Origin: Rubrivirga marina
GTDB lineage: Bacteria > Bacteroidota > Rhodothermia > Rhodothermales > Rubricoccaceae
Direction of reading: 5' to 3'
Assembly (NCBI RefSeq): GCF_002283365.1
Contig: NZ_MQWD01000005.1
Span: 1-64,000 of the forward strand
Length of the DNA stretch: 64,000 bases
Positions within the stretch are counted from its first letter, which is position 1; each line of letters begins with the position of its first letter. The position numbers were made by a program, and so were the translations under genes. Shown here piece by piece: positions 8,723-17,400 of the stretch. The notes beneath the pieces were generated by a model. The model was given only the letters and a program-made list of their open reading frames with translations. It was not told the origin of the DNA and did no database searches.

Positions 8723-9046
8723 TCAGGGGGAAGGGGTGGTGGGGCGCTCGACGTGTCGCATGGTAAACCCGGCGTCGGTGACGGCCTCGCGCACGGCGGC
8801 GTCCGCTACGCGGTGGCCCGGCGCGAGCGCCACGTCCGCGCGCTGGTCCCGTTCGTCGAGGTCGACGGCCACGGCCTCGACGCCGTCGAGGGCCTCCAGG
8901 GCGGCCGTCAGGCTGGCCGCGCAGGTCTCACACGCGAGGCCCGACACGTGGACGGTGAGGTCCGGGGAGGCGACCTCCGAGGCGGCCGGCCCGTCGGGCG
9001 GGCCGCACGCGGCGAGGAGCAGAAAGGCGACGAGGGGCAGGCGCAT
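8723..9046 (-). CDS. Heavy-metal-associated (MerP-like) lipoprotein
   Basis: A 107-residue lipoprotein (lipobox LLAAC at residues 11-14) carrying one heavy-metal-associated domain. The metal site reads GLACETC in place of the usual GMTCxxC, with the two cysteines three apart, and the rest follows the beta-alpha-beta pattern (LTAALEALDGVEAVAVDLDE). A membrane-tethered periplasmic metal carrier is inferred, comparable to MerP delivering metal to MerT. The MerT-like gene ends 2 bp upstream. The ATG at 9046 is chosen because it gives the signal peptide. Confidence 0.82.
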   Translation of the reverse strand: MRLPLVAFLLLAACGPPDGPAASEVASPDLTVHVSGLACETCAASLTAALEALDGVEAVAVDLDERDQRADVALAPGHRVADAAVREAVTDAGFTMRHVERPTTPSP

Positions 9047-9048
9047 GG

Positions 9049-9471
9049 TCAGGCGTCGAGGAAACGGAGGGCGGGGACGAGGCCGTAGGCGAAGAAAGTC
9101 CCGACGGAGAAGATCGCGGCGGAGAGCCAGAACGTCACCTTCGTGAACCGCCCTGCGACGGCGCAGCCCTCGCCCCCCGCGATGGTGCAGGCGACGGCCC
9201 CGCGCGGCCGGTAGATCAGCACGCCGCTCAGCGCGATCATCAGCCCGGAGCCGAGGAAGATCCACCCCTTGTGCTGCGAGAGCGGGACGAGCCACGGGAA
9301 CGTCGAGACGAACGAGGCCACGGCCGCCCCGCCGGCGAGGGCGGCGATGGCCGACGGGAGCGCGCAGCAGAACAGCGTGCCCGTCGACGTGAACAGGGCG
9401 AGGACGCTCGACAGCTTCTGCCGGAACGTCCGGCCGCCGGGGGCCGCGGGCGGGGGGGCGGACGCGCTCAC
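9049..9471 (-). CDS. MerT-like inner-membrane metal transporter
   Basis: A 140-residue integral membrane protein with three to four hydrophobic segments. The first contains a vicinal Cys pair (GTLFCCALPSA), the hallmark of MerT-family mercury importers. A second Cys pair lies in the loop before the last segment (VACTIAGGEGCAVAG). MerT takes metal from MerP at the first Cys pair and passes it inward. Here the GTG start at 9471 overlaps the stop of an HMA-domain gene (GTGA), and another HMA lipoprotein gene follows. No mercuric reductase gene (merA) is present in the window, so direct equivalence to a mercury operon is uncertain. Confidence 0.7.
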   Translation of the reverse strand: MSASAPPPAAPGGRTFRQKLSSVLALFTSTGTLFCCALPSAIAALAGGAAVASFVSTFPWLVPLSQHKGWIFLGSGLMIALSGVLIYRPRGAVACTIAGGEGCAVAGRFTKVTFWLSAAIFSVGTFFAYGLVPALRFLDA

Positions 9472-9965
9472 GACGCCAGGGCCGCGCGCGTCAGCACCCA
9501 GCCGCGAGCGGACGGCGGCCCCTCGCCGACGCGGCCGGTCACGACCACGCGGCGGCCGTCTTGGGCCTGGAGCGCCTCCCGGGCGCCAGAGGCAGCAGAG
9601 GCCACGTGGAACCGCTCGCCGGCGGGCGTCACTAGCTCCCAACGCCCGCCGGTCTGGCGGAGCGTGCCGGCCACGCGGAGCGTCGTCGCGCGCGGGTCGA
9701 ACCCGGCCTCGCGGACGGCCTCGCGGAGCGCGCCCAGGAGGGCGTCGTTGGCGCCGCGGAGCCGGACGACGGCCTCGGCGTCGTTGAGGCTGACGGTCAC
9801 GCCCTCGACACCGTCGAGGCGGCCCAGCCGGCGCTCGAGGGCGTAGGCGCACGGCGAGCAGTCCATCCCGAACACGGCCTGGCGGGCCTGCTGGATCTGG
9901 GCGTGGGCGGGCGGCGGCGCGAGCAGCGCGGCGAGCCCGAGCAAGGCGAGGAGTCGGAGGGTCAT
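9468..9965 (-). CDS. Periplasmic HMA-domain protein
   Basis: A 165-residue secreted protein. The signal peptide spans residues 1-22 (ending AHA). An HMA domain follows with the metal motif GMDCSPC and the helix YALERRLGRLDGVEG, ending near residue 90. The C-terminal part (LRVAGTLRQTGGRWELVTPAGERFHV) looks like a small beta domain and could be an OB-like fold; I do not recognise its function. It is 12 bp downstream of the outer-membrane barrel gene and overlaps the MerT-like gene. Role inferred as periplasmic metal binding and delivery. Confidence 0.78.
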   Translation of the reverse strand: MTLRLLALLGLAALLAPPPAHAQIQQARQAVFGMDCSPCAYALERRLGRLDGVEGVTVSLNDAEAVVRLRGANDALLGALREAVREAGFDPRATTLRVAGTLRQTGGRWELVTPAGERFHVASAASGAREALQAQDGRRVVVTGRVGEGPPSARGWVLTRAALAS

Positions 9966-9977
9966 GGGGGTCGTCGG

Positions 9978-10820
9978 TTAGAACCAGTAGGAGAGGTTGA
10001 CGGCGAGGCGGGCGTCCTCGCGGGGCTGCGGGCCGTTGGAGCGGTCGTAGACGGGGAACAGGACGCCCGCGCCCAGGCCCCAGGCGCGGTACAGCCCGAG
10101 CGCCGTCGGGCCGACGAGCACGCGCTCGCCCCCGCTCGCGGCGACGGCCTCGCCCGCGACCCGGTCGCGCCCGGCCACCTCGGCGACGGCCTCGACGAAG
10201 ACGCGGAGGTCGGGCTTGGGGTAGTCGCCCTGGAAAACCGGCGGGCGGTAGCCGACCACGGCGCTCGCGTAGCCGAGCGGCCCCAGGCGGTCGCCGTCGC
10301 GGGCGAGGTGGCCCTGCGCCCCGGCCCCGACCCACCCGTAGAGGCTCCGCGAGGCGTAGCCGGTCACGACGGCCGCGTTCGCGCCGGGCGCGGCCCGGAC
10401 GCCGCCGCGCTCGGCCACGACGGGCACGAGCACGCTCGCGAGCGCCGTCGACTCGACGCGGCGGCCGCCGCCGGGGTAGTGCTTCTGGAGCCGCCACAGC
10501 GCGAGGGCCTCGAGGTCGCCCATCCCGCCCATCATCGTCCCGATCCGCGTGCGGGACGGGCTAGGCAGCGCGGCGAGGGTCTGGGGGACCGAGAGGTTGA
10601 GCTGGACGTCCTCGGTGAGCCCGTAGCGGAGGGTCTGCCGGGCCATCAGCCCGCGCTCGCCGCCGCGGCCGGCCGACATCAGCGTGGCGTCGCCGTTCCA
10701 GGCGCCCTCGGGGAGCGTCGGCGTGGCGAGCCCGAAGACGGGGCCGTGGCCGCCTTGCGCGGCGGCCGTCCCCCCGAGGAGGGCGGCGGCGAGGAGCAGG
10801 GTGCAGGCGAGTCGGGGCAT
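9978..10820 (-). CDS. Predicted outer-membrane beta-barrel protein
   Basis: A 280-residue secreted protein with a signal peptide (residues 1-21, TAAAQ). The mature chain alternates short amphipathic strands with turns and ends in an aromatic residue (VNLSYWF), the usual signature for outer-membrane insertion by the Bam complex. A His/Met-containing N-terminal stretch and MMGGMGDLEAL are visible. It resembles barrel proteins in the heavy-metal or MetA-pathway transporter-like group, but no substrate can be read from the sequence. It lies between the copper-storage gene and the HMA protein gene with short gaps, so an outer-membrane route for metal is possible. Confidence 0.7.
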   Translation of the reverse strand: MPRLACTLLLAAALLGGTAAAQGGHGPVFGLATPTLPEGAWNGDATLMSAGRGGERGLMARQTLRYGLTEDVQLNLSVPQTLAALPSPSRTRIGTMMGGMGDLEALALWRLQKHYPGGGRRVESTALASVLVPVVAERGGVRAAPGANAAVVTGYASRSLYGWVGAGAQGHLARDGDRLGPLGYASAVVGYRPPVFQGDYPKPDLRVFVEAVAEVAGRDRVAGEAVAASGGERVLVGPTALGLYRAWGLGAGVLFPVYDRSNGPQPREDARLAVNLSYWF

Positions 10821-10824
10821 CGGA

Positions 10825-11151
10825 TCAGGCGGCCATCTGACGGCACTGCTCGGCGCAGCGGCGGCACGCCTCGGCGCACGCCTGGCAGGACTCGGAGTCG
10901 AACCGGGCGCACTCGTCGGCGCACGCCTCGCAGAGGTCGGCGCAGATGGCGCAGACGCGGGCGACGTAGTCCGAGCCGCGCGCCATCATCTGGACGCACG
11001 CCGTGCAGAGGTCGGTGCAGTCGAGGCACAGCGCGAGGCACCGCGCCATCGCCTCCTCGCCGAGGTGCTCGGAGAGGCAGGCGTTGGCGGCCGTGATGGA
11101 GGCGTTGCAGGCGTCGATGCAGTCTTGGAGGTCGTCGGAGAGGGTGGACAT
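10825..11151 (-). CDS. Csp-type four-helix copper storage protein
   Basis: A 108-residue protein with 18 cysteines, mostly in CxxxC and CxxC spacings along four helices (for example DCIDAC, CLALCLDCTDLCTAC and CQACAEACRRCAEQC). This matches the Csp/DUF326 four-helix bundle family, whose core cysteines bind many Cu(I) ions. There is no signal peptide, and length and Cys count are close to the cytosolic Csp3 type rather than the exported Csp1 type. Role: cytoplasmic Cu(I) sequestration. It is the most direct sign that this minus-strand operon handles copper, even though its MerR has mercury-type ligands. Confidence 0.88.
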   Translation of the reverse strand: MSTLSDDLQDCIDACNASITAANACLSEHLGEEAMARCLALCLDCTDLCTACVQMMARGSDYVARVCAICADLCEACADECARFDSESCQACAEACRRCAEQCRQMAA

Positions 11152-11200
11152 GGGAACGGGGATGAGGGAGGAAGGAAAAGAGGGTTGCGGCGGGCGAGCG

Positions 11201-11632
11201 TCACATCGTCGTGAGGGCGACGCTCAGGGCGGGGAGGACGGTGATCTGGGCGACGGGCGCGAGCCCGACGTCGCGGCCGAACACGCGGGCCGTCGGCATC
11301 GCGGGCCGGTAGCGCCAGAGGTCGAGCGCGAGCGCGGCGCGCTCCAAGAGCACGGCGAGCGGGAGCGCCAGCCCGAGCAGGACCAGCCACCCGGCGACGC
11401 CCGGCGGCGTCAGCGCCTCGGCGCCGACGAGCCGGCCCGCGACCCACGCCACGGCGACCACCGCGACGCCGTCGCCGAGGACCGCCGAGAGCGGGAAGAG
11501 CACGCGCTGCCACGGGCTCCACCGCTCCCAGCACGTGTAGAGCGGCCGGAGCTGGACGGCCTCCCAGACGCCGTTGAGCGCCAGTCCGACGAGGCCGACC
11601 GTGACCAGCGTGTGGGCGCCGAGCGGGGTCAC
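11201..11632 (-). CDS. Multi-pass membrane protein, family copy A
   Basis: A 143-residue protein with about four membrane segments; function unknown. It shares a pattern with the genes at 12033 and 12643: an N-terminal NGVWEAVQ with a nearby Tyr and Cys, a Gly-Asp at the start of a helix (VLGDGVAVVAV), and a C-terminal RPAMPTARVFGRDVGL followed by PVAQITVLPALS. It is the most diverged of the three. The GTG start at 11632 overlaps the stop of the thioredoxin-like gene (GTGA), so it is translated with that gene. A periplasm-facing role in metal or thiol handling is possible but unproven. Confidence 0.7.
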   Translation of the reverse strand: MTPLGAHTLVTVGLVGLALNGVWEAVQLRPLYTCWERWSPWQRVLFPLSAVLGDGVAVVAVAWVAGRLVGAEALTPPGVAGWLVLLGLALPLAVLLERAALALDLWRYRPAMPTARVFGRDVGLAPVAQITVLPALSVALTTM

Positions 11633-11895
11633 GCGGCCTGCCCGACGCCGGCCTCGCGGAGGCCCGCCTCGGTCACGCCGCCGGACCGGCAGCACCCGGC
11701 CAGCTCGCCGTCGACGACGACGGCGGGGACGGAGCGGACGCCGAGGGCCACGGCCCGCTCGGCGACGGCCGCGTCGGTCAGGTCGTGGACCTCGACCTCG
11801 CACGAGTCGCAGGCGACCCTGCGGACGAGGGTGACGGCCTCCTCGCAGAGGGGGCAGCCGGTGGTGTAGACGTCGATCTTGCGGGGCGTAGACAT
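11629..11895 (-). CDS. Small thioredoxin/glutaredoxin-fold protein
   Basis: An 88-residue protein with a thioredoxin-like fold: strand (IDVYTTG), CPLC active site, helix, strand (VEVHDL), then a cis-Pro loop (VRSVPAVVVDGE). Extra cysteines (CDSC, and a vicinal pair in AGCCRS) make it Cys-rich for its size. It resembles small glutaredoxin-like proteins in mercury and arsenic loci that move thiols or metals in the cytoplasm. The ATG at 11895 is preferred to an in-frame TTG at 11916. It is the first gene of the minus-strand metal operon; the promoter should lie within 11896-12030, where a short CCCC-T-GGGG dyad (11927-11935) is the only obvious symmetry. Confidence 0.75.
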   Translation of the reverse strand: MSTPRKIDVYTTGCPLCEEAVTLVRRVACDSCEVEVHDLTDAAVAERAVALGVRSVPAVVVDGELAGCCRSGGVTEAGLREAGVGQAA

Positions 11896-12032
11896 GGGGG
11901 AGTGGGGTGGGTTCAAGCGGCCAACGCCCCTGGGGGTAAGACCAACGTTCCGCGTTCGCTAGATCTTCATCTGTTCGGGCCCACGACTGCGCGCCTCCAG
12001 CGGCCCGTATCGTGCGGGTCACGCCACCCGCC

Positions 12033-12473
12033 ATGCTCCGAGGCTACACGCAGCTCCCCCTCCGCCGGATCGCCCTCTGGGGCTTCGGGCTCCACGCGCT
12101 CTGGGAGTTCGGCCAGTGCACGGTCCTCTACGACATGTGGGACTGGGGCTTCTGGCGCGCGACGGTCTGGATGTGGGGGGCCATCGCGGGCGACGTCGTC
12201 ATCACGCTCGGCGTCGCCCTCGGCGCCGCCCTCGCCGTCGGGGCGCGGCGCCTCGACCCGCCCGGCAGCGTCGGCTGGGCGGCGCTCTTGGGCGTCGGGT
12301 TCGTGGCGTCGGTCGGCCTGGAGTGGGGCGCTCAGGCGCTCGACCTCTGGGGGTACACCGCTCTCATGCCCACGCTGACGGTCCTCGGCCACACGGTCGG
12401 GCTCTCGCCCATCGTCCAGGTCACGATCCTGCCCGCCCTCGCCGTTTGGGGGGCCACGCGACATCGCACGTAG
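12033..12473 (+). CDS. Multi-pass membrane protein, family copy B
   Basis: A 146-residue protein with four predicted membrane segments. Conserved features shared with the neighbouring copies are HALWEFGQC followed by YDMWDW, the membrane-embedded GDVVITLGVA, GLEWGAQALDLWGY, LMPTLTVLGH and PIVQVTILP. I do not recognise a named family with known function. The ATG at 12033 is preferred to a GTG at 12012. It is divergent from the metal operon. The conserved Cys, Trp, Glu and His in or near the membrane would suit metal or heme contact, but that is speculation. Confidence 0.72.
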   Translation: MLRGYTQLPLRRIALWGFGLHALWEFGQCTVLYDMWDWGFWRATVWMWGAIAGDVVITLGVALGAALAVGARRLDPPGSVGWAALLGVGFVASVGLEWGAQALDLWGYTALMPTLTVLGHTVGLSPIVQVTILPALAVWGATRHRT

Positions 12474-12488
12474 TCTCTTCTTATCGCC

Positions 12489-12643
12489 ATGCTCGTCATC
12501 GCCCTCCATGCCGCTCGGGGCAACGTGGGAGATGGCCTTCCTGGACCTCCGACTCCCCCCTCCACCGACACGCGCCGCTCGACGCCGACCGCTCCTTCTA
12601 CTTCGGAGCCGCGACCATCGGCGCCGACGCACCCCCGTCCTGA
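12489..12643 (+). pseudogene. Remnant of a class I methyltransferase C-terminus
   Basis: Read across frames, this stretch encodes a decayed copy of the C-terminus of the methyltransferase at 7157-7819. One frame gives PLGATWEMAFLDLRL (compare APFGETWEMARRDLRP). After a shift at a six-C run near 12555 another frame gives HAPLDADRSFYFGAATI (compare VALDADRSFYGGGAYV). A further shift separates the first block from an upstream MLVIALH segment. At least two frameshifts and loss of the AdoMet-binding half make it non-functional. It lies exactly between two copies of the membrane-protein family and its stop overlaps the next ATG, so it probably records an ancestral membrane protein-methyltransferase-membrane protein array. 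Confidence 0.75.
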
Positions 12644-13071
12644 TGGAACGACGTACCCGCTTCGCCCTCTGGTCCGCCGCCCTCCACGGCGCGTGGGAAT
12701 ACGCCCAGTGCCCCCCGTACTACGACATGACGGGCCTGCCGAAGCCCGAGCACGACGCGCTCATGCTCGCGGCCACCGCCGGCGACGTCGCCATCAACCT
12801 CGGGGTGGCCGCCGTCGCCGAGCAGCTCGTCGGCCGCGAGCCCGTCCGGCGCCTCACGCCGAGCGGCACCGCCGCGCTCCTGGGCGTCGGGTTCGCCGCC
12901 GCCGTCGGCCTCGAGTGGGCCGCGCAGCGCCTGAACCTGTGGTCCTACACCGACCGGATGCCGACCGTTCGGGTGGCGGGGCACGACGTCGGCCTGCTCC
13001 CCATCGCCCAGGTGACGGTCTTGCCCACGCTCGCCGCTTGGGCGACGCGGCGTACGGATCTGTCTACCTGA
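12643..13071 (+). CDS. Multi-pass membrane protein, family copy C
   Basis: A 142-residue protein paralogous to the product of 12033-12473. Shared blocks are HGAWEYAQCPPYYDM, GDVAINLGVA, GLEWAAQRLNLWSY and RMPTVRVAGHDVGL followed by PIAQVTVLP. Four membrane segments are predicted; function unknown. The ATG at 12643 overlaps the TGA of the methyltransferase remnant by one base (TGATG), consistent with former translational coupling. It differs from copy B mainly in the loop after the first segment (TGLPKPEHDAL). Confidence 0.72.
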   Translation: MERRTRFALWSAALHGAWEYAQCPPYYDMTGLPKPEHDALMLAATAGDVAINLGVAAVAEQLVGREPVRRLTPSGTAALLGVGFAAAVGLEWAAQRLNLWSYTDRMPTVRVAGHDVGLLPIAQVTVLPTLAAWATRRTDLST

Positions 13072-13111
13072 CAGGAATTTAAGGTGTCGTCCAGGTTGAG
13101 GTCAGGGAGCC

Positions 13112-14236
13112 ATGGCCATCTTCCGCGCTCCCCCCGGACCGCGCATGGACGCCGCCCCCGCCTCGCGCGTCGCCAACCTCGACCTGCTCCGTGCGATCGC
13201 GATCGCGCTCGTCGTGCCCGTCAACCTCGTTGGCGAGCGCGTCATCGACGTCGGACCCACGATGAACCACGTGTTCGAGTCGGGGTGGGTGGGCGTCGAC
13301 CTTTTCTTCGTGCTCTCGGGGTGGCTCATCGGCGGGCTCTATTGGCGCGAGCTCGGCCGCCACGGCGACGTCGAGGTCGGCCGGTTCTGGGCGCGGCGGT
13401 GGCTCCGGACGATCCCGCCCTACCTCGTCGCGCTCGTCGCGGTGTACGGGCTCCGGGCCGCGTTCACGGACAACCCGGACCCGTTCGACTGGCGCTACCT
13501 CGTGTTCGTCCAGAACTACACGGGGATGCCGTACTGGGGCGTGAGCTGGTCGCTCTGCGTCGAGGAGCACTTCTACCTCGGGCTCCCGGTCGTGCTCGGG
13601 ATCGCGCTCCGGGTCCGGGGCGGCGTCCCGGTCGCGCTCGGGGCCGCCGCGCTCGTCTCGCTCGTCGCCCGGGTCCTGACCGTCCCGGACGGGGCCGACC
13701 CGTGGGGGCCGCAGTACACGGACACCCACATGCGCCTGGAAGGGCTCGCGCTCGGCGTCGCGGCGGCTTGGGTCTACCACTGCCGTCCCGGCCTGTGGCC
13801 CGGCCTCCGCCGGGCGGGGCGGCTCGTCGTGCTCCCCGGCCTCGCGTTCGTGGCCACGGTCCCGTGGCTCCCGCTCGACGTCCTCAACCGGTACGCCTAC
13901 ACCGGCGTCGCGCTCGCCTTCGTCGCGCTCGTCGTAGCCACAGCCGACCGACGGCCGCTCCCGCTCGCGTCGAGCCGGGCCGTCCGGGCCGTCGCGCTCA
14001 CGTCGTACAGCGTCTACATGACGCACACGGTGGCGGCCGACGTGTACCGGCGCCTTGCGATGGACGCGCTCCCGGGCGTCCCGCCAGCGGTCCACGTCGC
14101 CGGGGCGCTCGTCCTGATCGCTGCCGTGGGCGGCGCGTTCTACGCCGCCGTCGAGCGCCCGGCCCTGTGGGTCCGCCGCCGCCTGGCCCCCCGGAGGTCG
14201 GACCGGCCGTCGCCCGCCCTCGCCCCCGTGGGTTGA
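13112..14236 (+). CDS. Acyltransferase 3 family membrane protein
   Basis: A 374-residue membrane protein of the acyltransferase 3 (OafA/YrhL, NodX-like) family. It begins NLDLLRAIAIALV and has the next characteristic block GVDLFFVLSGWLIGG, then FWARRWLRTIPPY and the WSLCVEEHFYL segment. About ten membrane helices are predicted. Members transfer acyl groups to surface polysaccharides or lipids from the cytoplasmic pool; the acceptor is unknown here. An internal ATG at 13145 (MDAAPASRV) is an equally plausible start. It has no obvious link to the metal genes before it or the helicase after it. Confidence 0.85.
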   Translation: MAIFRAPPGPRMDAAPASRVANLDLLRAIAIALVVPVNLVGERVIDVGPTMNHVFESGWVGVDLFFVLSGWLIGGLYWRELGRHGDVEVGRFWARRWLRTIPPYLVALVAVYGLRAAFTDNPDPFDWRYLVFVQNYTGMPYWGVSWSLCVEEHFYLGLPVVLGIALRVRGGVPVALGAAALVSLVARVLTVPDGADPWGPQYTDTHMRLEGLALGVAAAWVYHCRPGLWPGLRRAGRLVVLPGLAFVATVPWLPLDVLNRYAYTGVALAFVALVVATADRRPLPLASSRAVRAVALTSYSVYMTHTVAADVYRRLAMDALPGVPPAVHVAGALVLIAAVGGAFYAAVERPALWVRRRLAPRRSDRPSPALAPVG

Positions 14237-14456
14237 GCGTCGGTCGTCGGGGTGGGGAGGAGCCGGTCACTGTGGGCACAAGCCAGGTCGGTCAGAGGGG
14301 GGGAGGGTGTAGACGGAGAGGGTGGAGTCGGCGGGGCTCGCCGTCCCCCCGCGGTGCCGGGCCGGTGGGCGAGCCCGTCAACGCGGCGGGCCGGAGCGCC
14401 CCCGGGTCGTGTCCCGGAACGGGGCCTCCGACTTCGACCCCTATCGAACCCTACCG

Positions 14457-17400
14457 ATGTCTCCTCTCGCTTCGCGGGCTACCCCGTCCGCCGTATCGCC
14501 CCACGTCGAACAGCTCGACCTCTTCGCCCTCCTCGCACCCCGCGTCCGGGCACTCGCCCCGCCCGTCAGGACGGAGCCCCTGCCTCGGCCGAGTGCCGCC
14601 GTCCCGTCGTGGCCCTTCGCGAGCACGTCTCCGGTGGCGGTCGAGGCCGCCGACGCGGACGTGCCCTCCGGCGCGCTCACGGCGAGCGTGTTCGACGCCT
14701 ACCGCCCGAGCGTCCGTGTCCCGGGCAGCCAGCCCCATCCCACGAAGCTCGTGGAGTCGGCGGCGATGGCCGCGGCCACGGCGCCCGAGTGCGACTACCG
14801 CCCGACGCTGCCCGAGCCCCTCGTGACCGGGGGCCACCTCTCCGACGCCCAGCTCGAGACCATCGTCCGAGCGGGCGCCGCGCACGCGGAGCACCTCCCG
14901 GGCGCCGGTGACGAGGTCGGCCCACGTCAGGGCTACTTCGTCGGCGACGCGACCGGGGTGGGGAAGGGGAGGCAAGCGGCGGGGGTCATCCTCGACAACG
15001 TCCTCCAGGGCCGCCGCCGGGCGCTCTGGGTGTCCGAGAACCGGAGCCTCATGCGCGACGCCGTCCGCGACTGGACCGCCCTCGGCGGCCCGGCCGACTT
15101 CGTCTTCGACCTCGGCGCGTGCAAGGGGCCGATCCCCCGCGCCGAGGGCGTCTGCTTCGCGAGCTACGACACGCTCAAGGGCAAGCCGCGCGAGAAGGGG
15201 GGCACCGTGACGGGCGTCGACCGACTGGAGCAGGTCGTCGCCTGGCTCACGGCCGGTGGTGACGAGGCCGGGTTCGAGGGCGTCATCGTCTACGACGAGT
15301 CGCACAACGCCGCTTCCGCCCTGGACACTCAGGGGAGCCGCGGGGTCAGGAAGGCGTCCCAGCGCGCGCTGGCGGTGGTCGATTTGCAAGACCGTCTCCC
15401 CAACGCCCGCGTCGTCTACGCGAGCGCGACCGGGGCCACCGAGGTCGCCAACCTCGCCTACGCCGCCCGCCTCGGGCTCTGGGGCCGGGGCACCCCGTTC
15501 CCGACCGTCGAGGCGTTCGTCGAGAAAGTCAGCGCGGGTGGCATCGCGGCGATGGAGCTGGTGGCGAAGGACCTCAAGTCGATGGGGCTCTACCTCGCGC
15601 GGTCCGTCTCCTACGACGGCGTCGACTACCGGACGCTCGTCCACGACCTCGCGCCCCACCAGGCGGCGACCTACGACCGCTGCGCCGAGGCGTGGCAGGT
15701 CGTCCTCCGGAATTTGGAATCGGCCTTGGAGGTCACGAAGGCCGACAAGTGCGGGAGAGCCAGAGCTACGGCGTACAGCCAGTTCTGGGGCGCCCACCAG
15801 CGGTTCTTCCTCCACCTCTTGGTCGCCATGAGCGCGCCGAGCCTCATCCGCGACATGGAGGCGAGGCTGGCCTCGGGCGAGAGCTGCGTCGTCCAACTCG
15901 TGTCCACGATGGAGGCGGCGACCGAGCGGGCCTACGCGAAGGCCGTGGCGAATGGTGATGATCTACGGGACCTCGACGTGACCCCGCGCGACCAGCTCCT
16001 GCAGTTCGTCGAGGCCTCGTTCCCGACCACGCTCTACGAGGAGTACCTCGACGACGACGGGCGCGTCCGGAGCCGTCCGGTACGGAGTGCGGCCGGGGAC
16101 TTCGTGCGGTCGCCTGAGGCCGTGGCCGCGAGAGACCGGCTCATGCTGGAGGTGGGCGCGGTGTCCGTCCCGCACGGCGTGCTCGACCAGGTCGTCGCCC
16201 ACTTCGGCCCCGACGCCGTGGCCGAGGTGACCGGCCGGGGCCGCCGGTTCGTGACCAAGACCGTCGACGGGGTGGAGCAGGTCGTGGAGGAGCGCCGGAC
16301 GCGGCGGACGTGCGACGCGGAGGCCGACGAGTTCATGGCGGGCAAGCGCCGCGTGCTCGTGTTCAGCCAGGCCGGGGGGACCGGCCGGAGCTACCACGCC
16401 GACCTCGCGGCCGAGAACCAGCAGCGCCGGGTGCTGTACTGCGTCGAGCCGGGCTGGAGCAGCGCCCGGTGCGTGCAGGGGATGGGCCGGGTCCACCGGG
16501 CGAACCAGGCGTGCCCGCCCGAGCTCGTCTTGGTCACGACCAACCTCAAGGCCCAGCGCCGCTTCCTCTCGACCATCGCCCGTCGGCTCGACCAGCTCGG
16601 CGCGCTCACGAAGGGCCAGCGGCAGACGGCGAGCCAGGGGCTCTTGTCGTCGGAGTTCAACCTCGAAACCCCGCTCTCGAAGGCCAGCCTGTTCAACTGG
16701 TTCGTCGACCTCTACACCGGGGGCGGCCGGGCCGGCGCGGCCGGGGTCACGCCGGCCCTCGTCGAGGGCCAGATGGGGATCCGGGTGCTCGACGCTGAGG
16801 GCTCGCTGAACGTCGAGGCGATCCCGGACGTCCCGAAGTTCCTCAACCGGCTCCTGTCCTTGAAGACGGGCTCGATGGACGCCGTCTTCGACTCGTGGTA
16901 CTCCTACTTGGAGGAGGCGACGGAGGCCGCGCGCGAGGCGGGGACGCTCGACGTGGGCGTCGAGACGATCCGGGCCGAGCGCACGCGCAAGACCGACGAG
17001 CGGCTCGTCTACACGCACCCCCGCTCGGGGGCCACGACGCAGGTGGTCACGTTGGAGTTGACCCGGCGGACGGAGATCGTGGACTGGGACGAGGTCTGGA
17101 CGCGAGCGAGGAAGGCGCAGGGGGCGGGCTCGTGGGCCGGGTTCGTCGTCAACCGCCGGAGCGGGCAGCCGTACGCGCTGTTCCGGGCCGGGAGCCGGAC
17201 GACCGAGACCGGCCGCGTCGTCGGGCGGCTCCGCCGTGTCGGCGTCCGCTCGAACCGGCTCATGGACGAGACGGACATCCACCGCTCCGGTGACGAGGGA
17301 GGCCACCAGCCCGTCCCGACGGACGAGGCGAAGCGGCTCTGGGCCGAGGGCGTCCGCTCGGCACCCGAGTTCTACACCGAGCCGGTCCACCTCGTGACCG

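Noticed and set aside
7830-9471. Calling the locus a complete mercury resistance operon
   Set aside because: merA is absent and the operon also encodes a copper storage protein, so only MerR-, MerT- and MerP-like parts are claimed.
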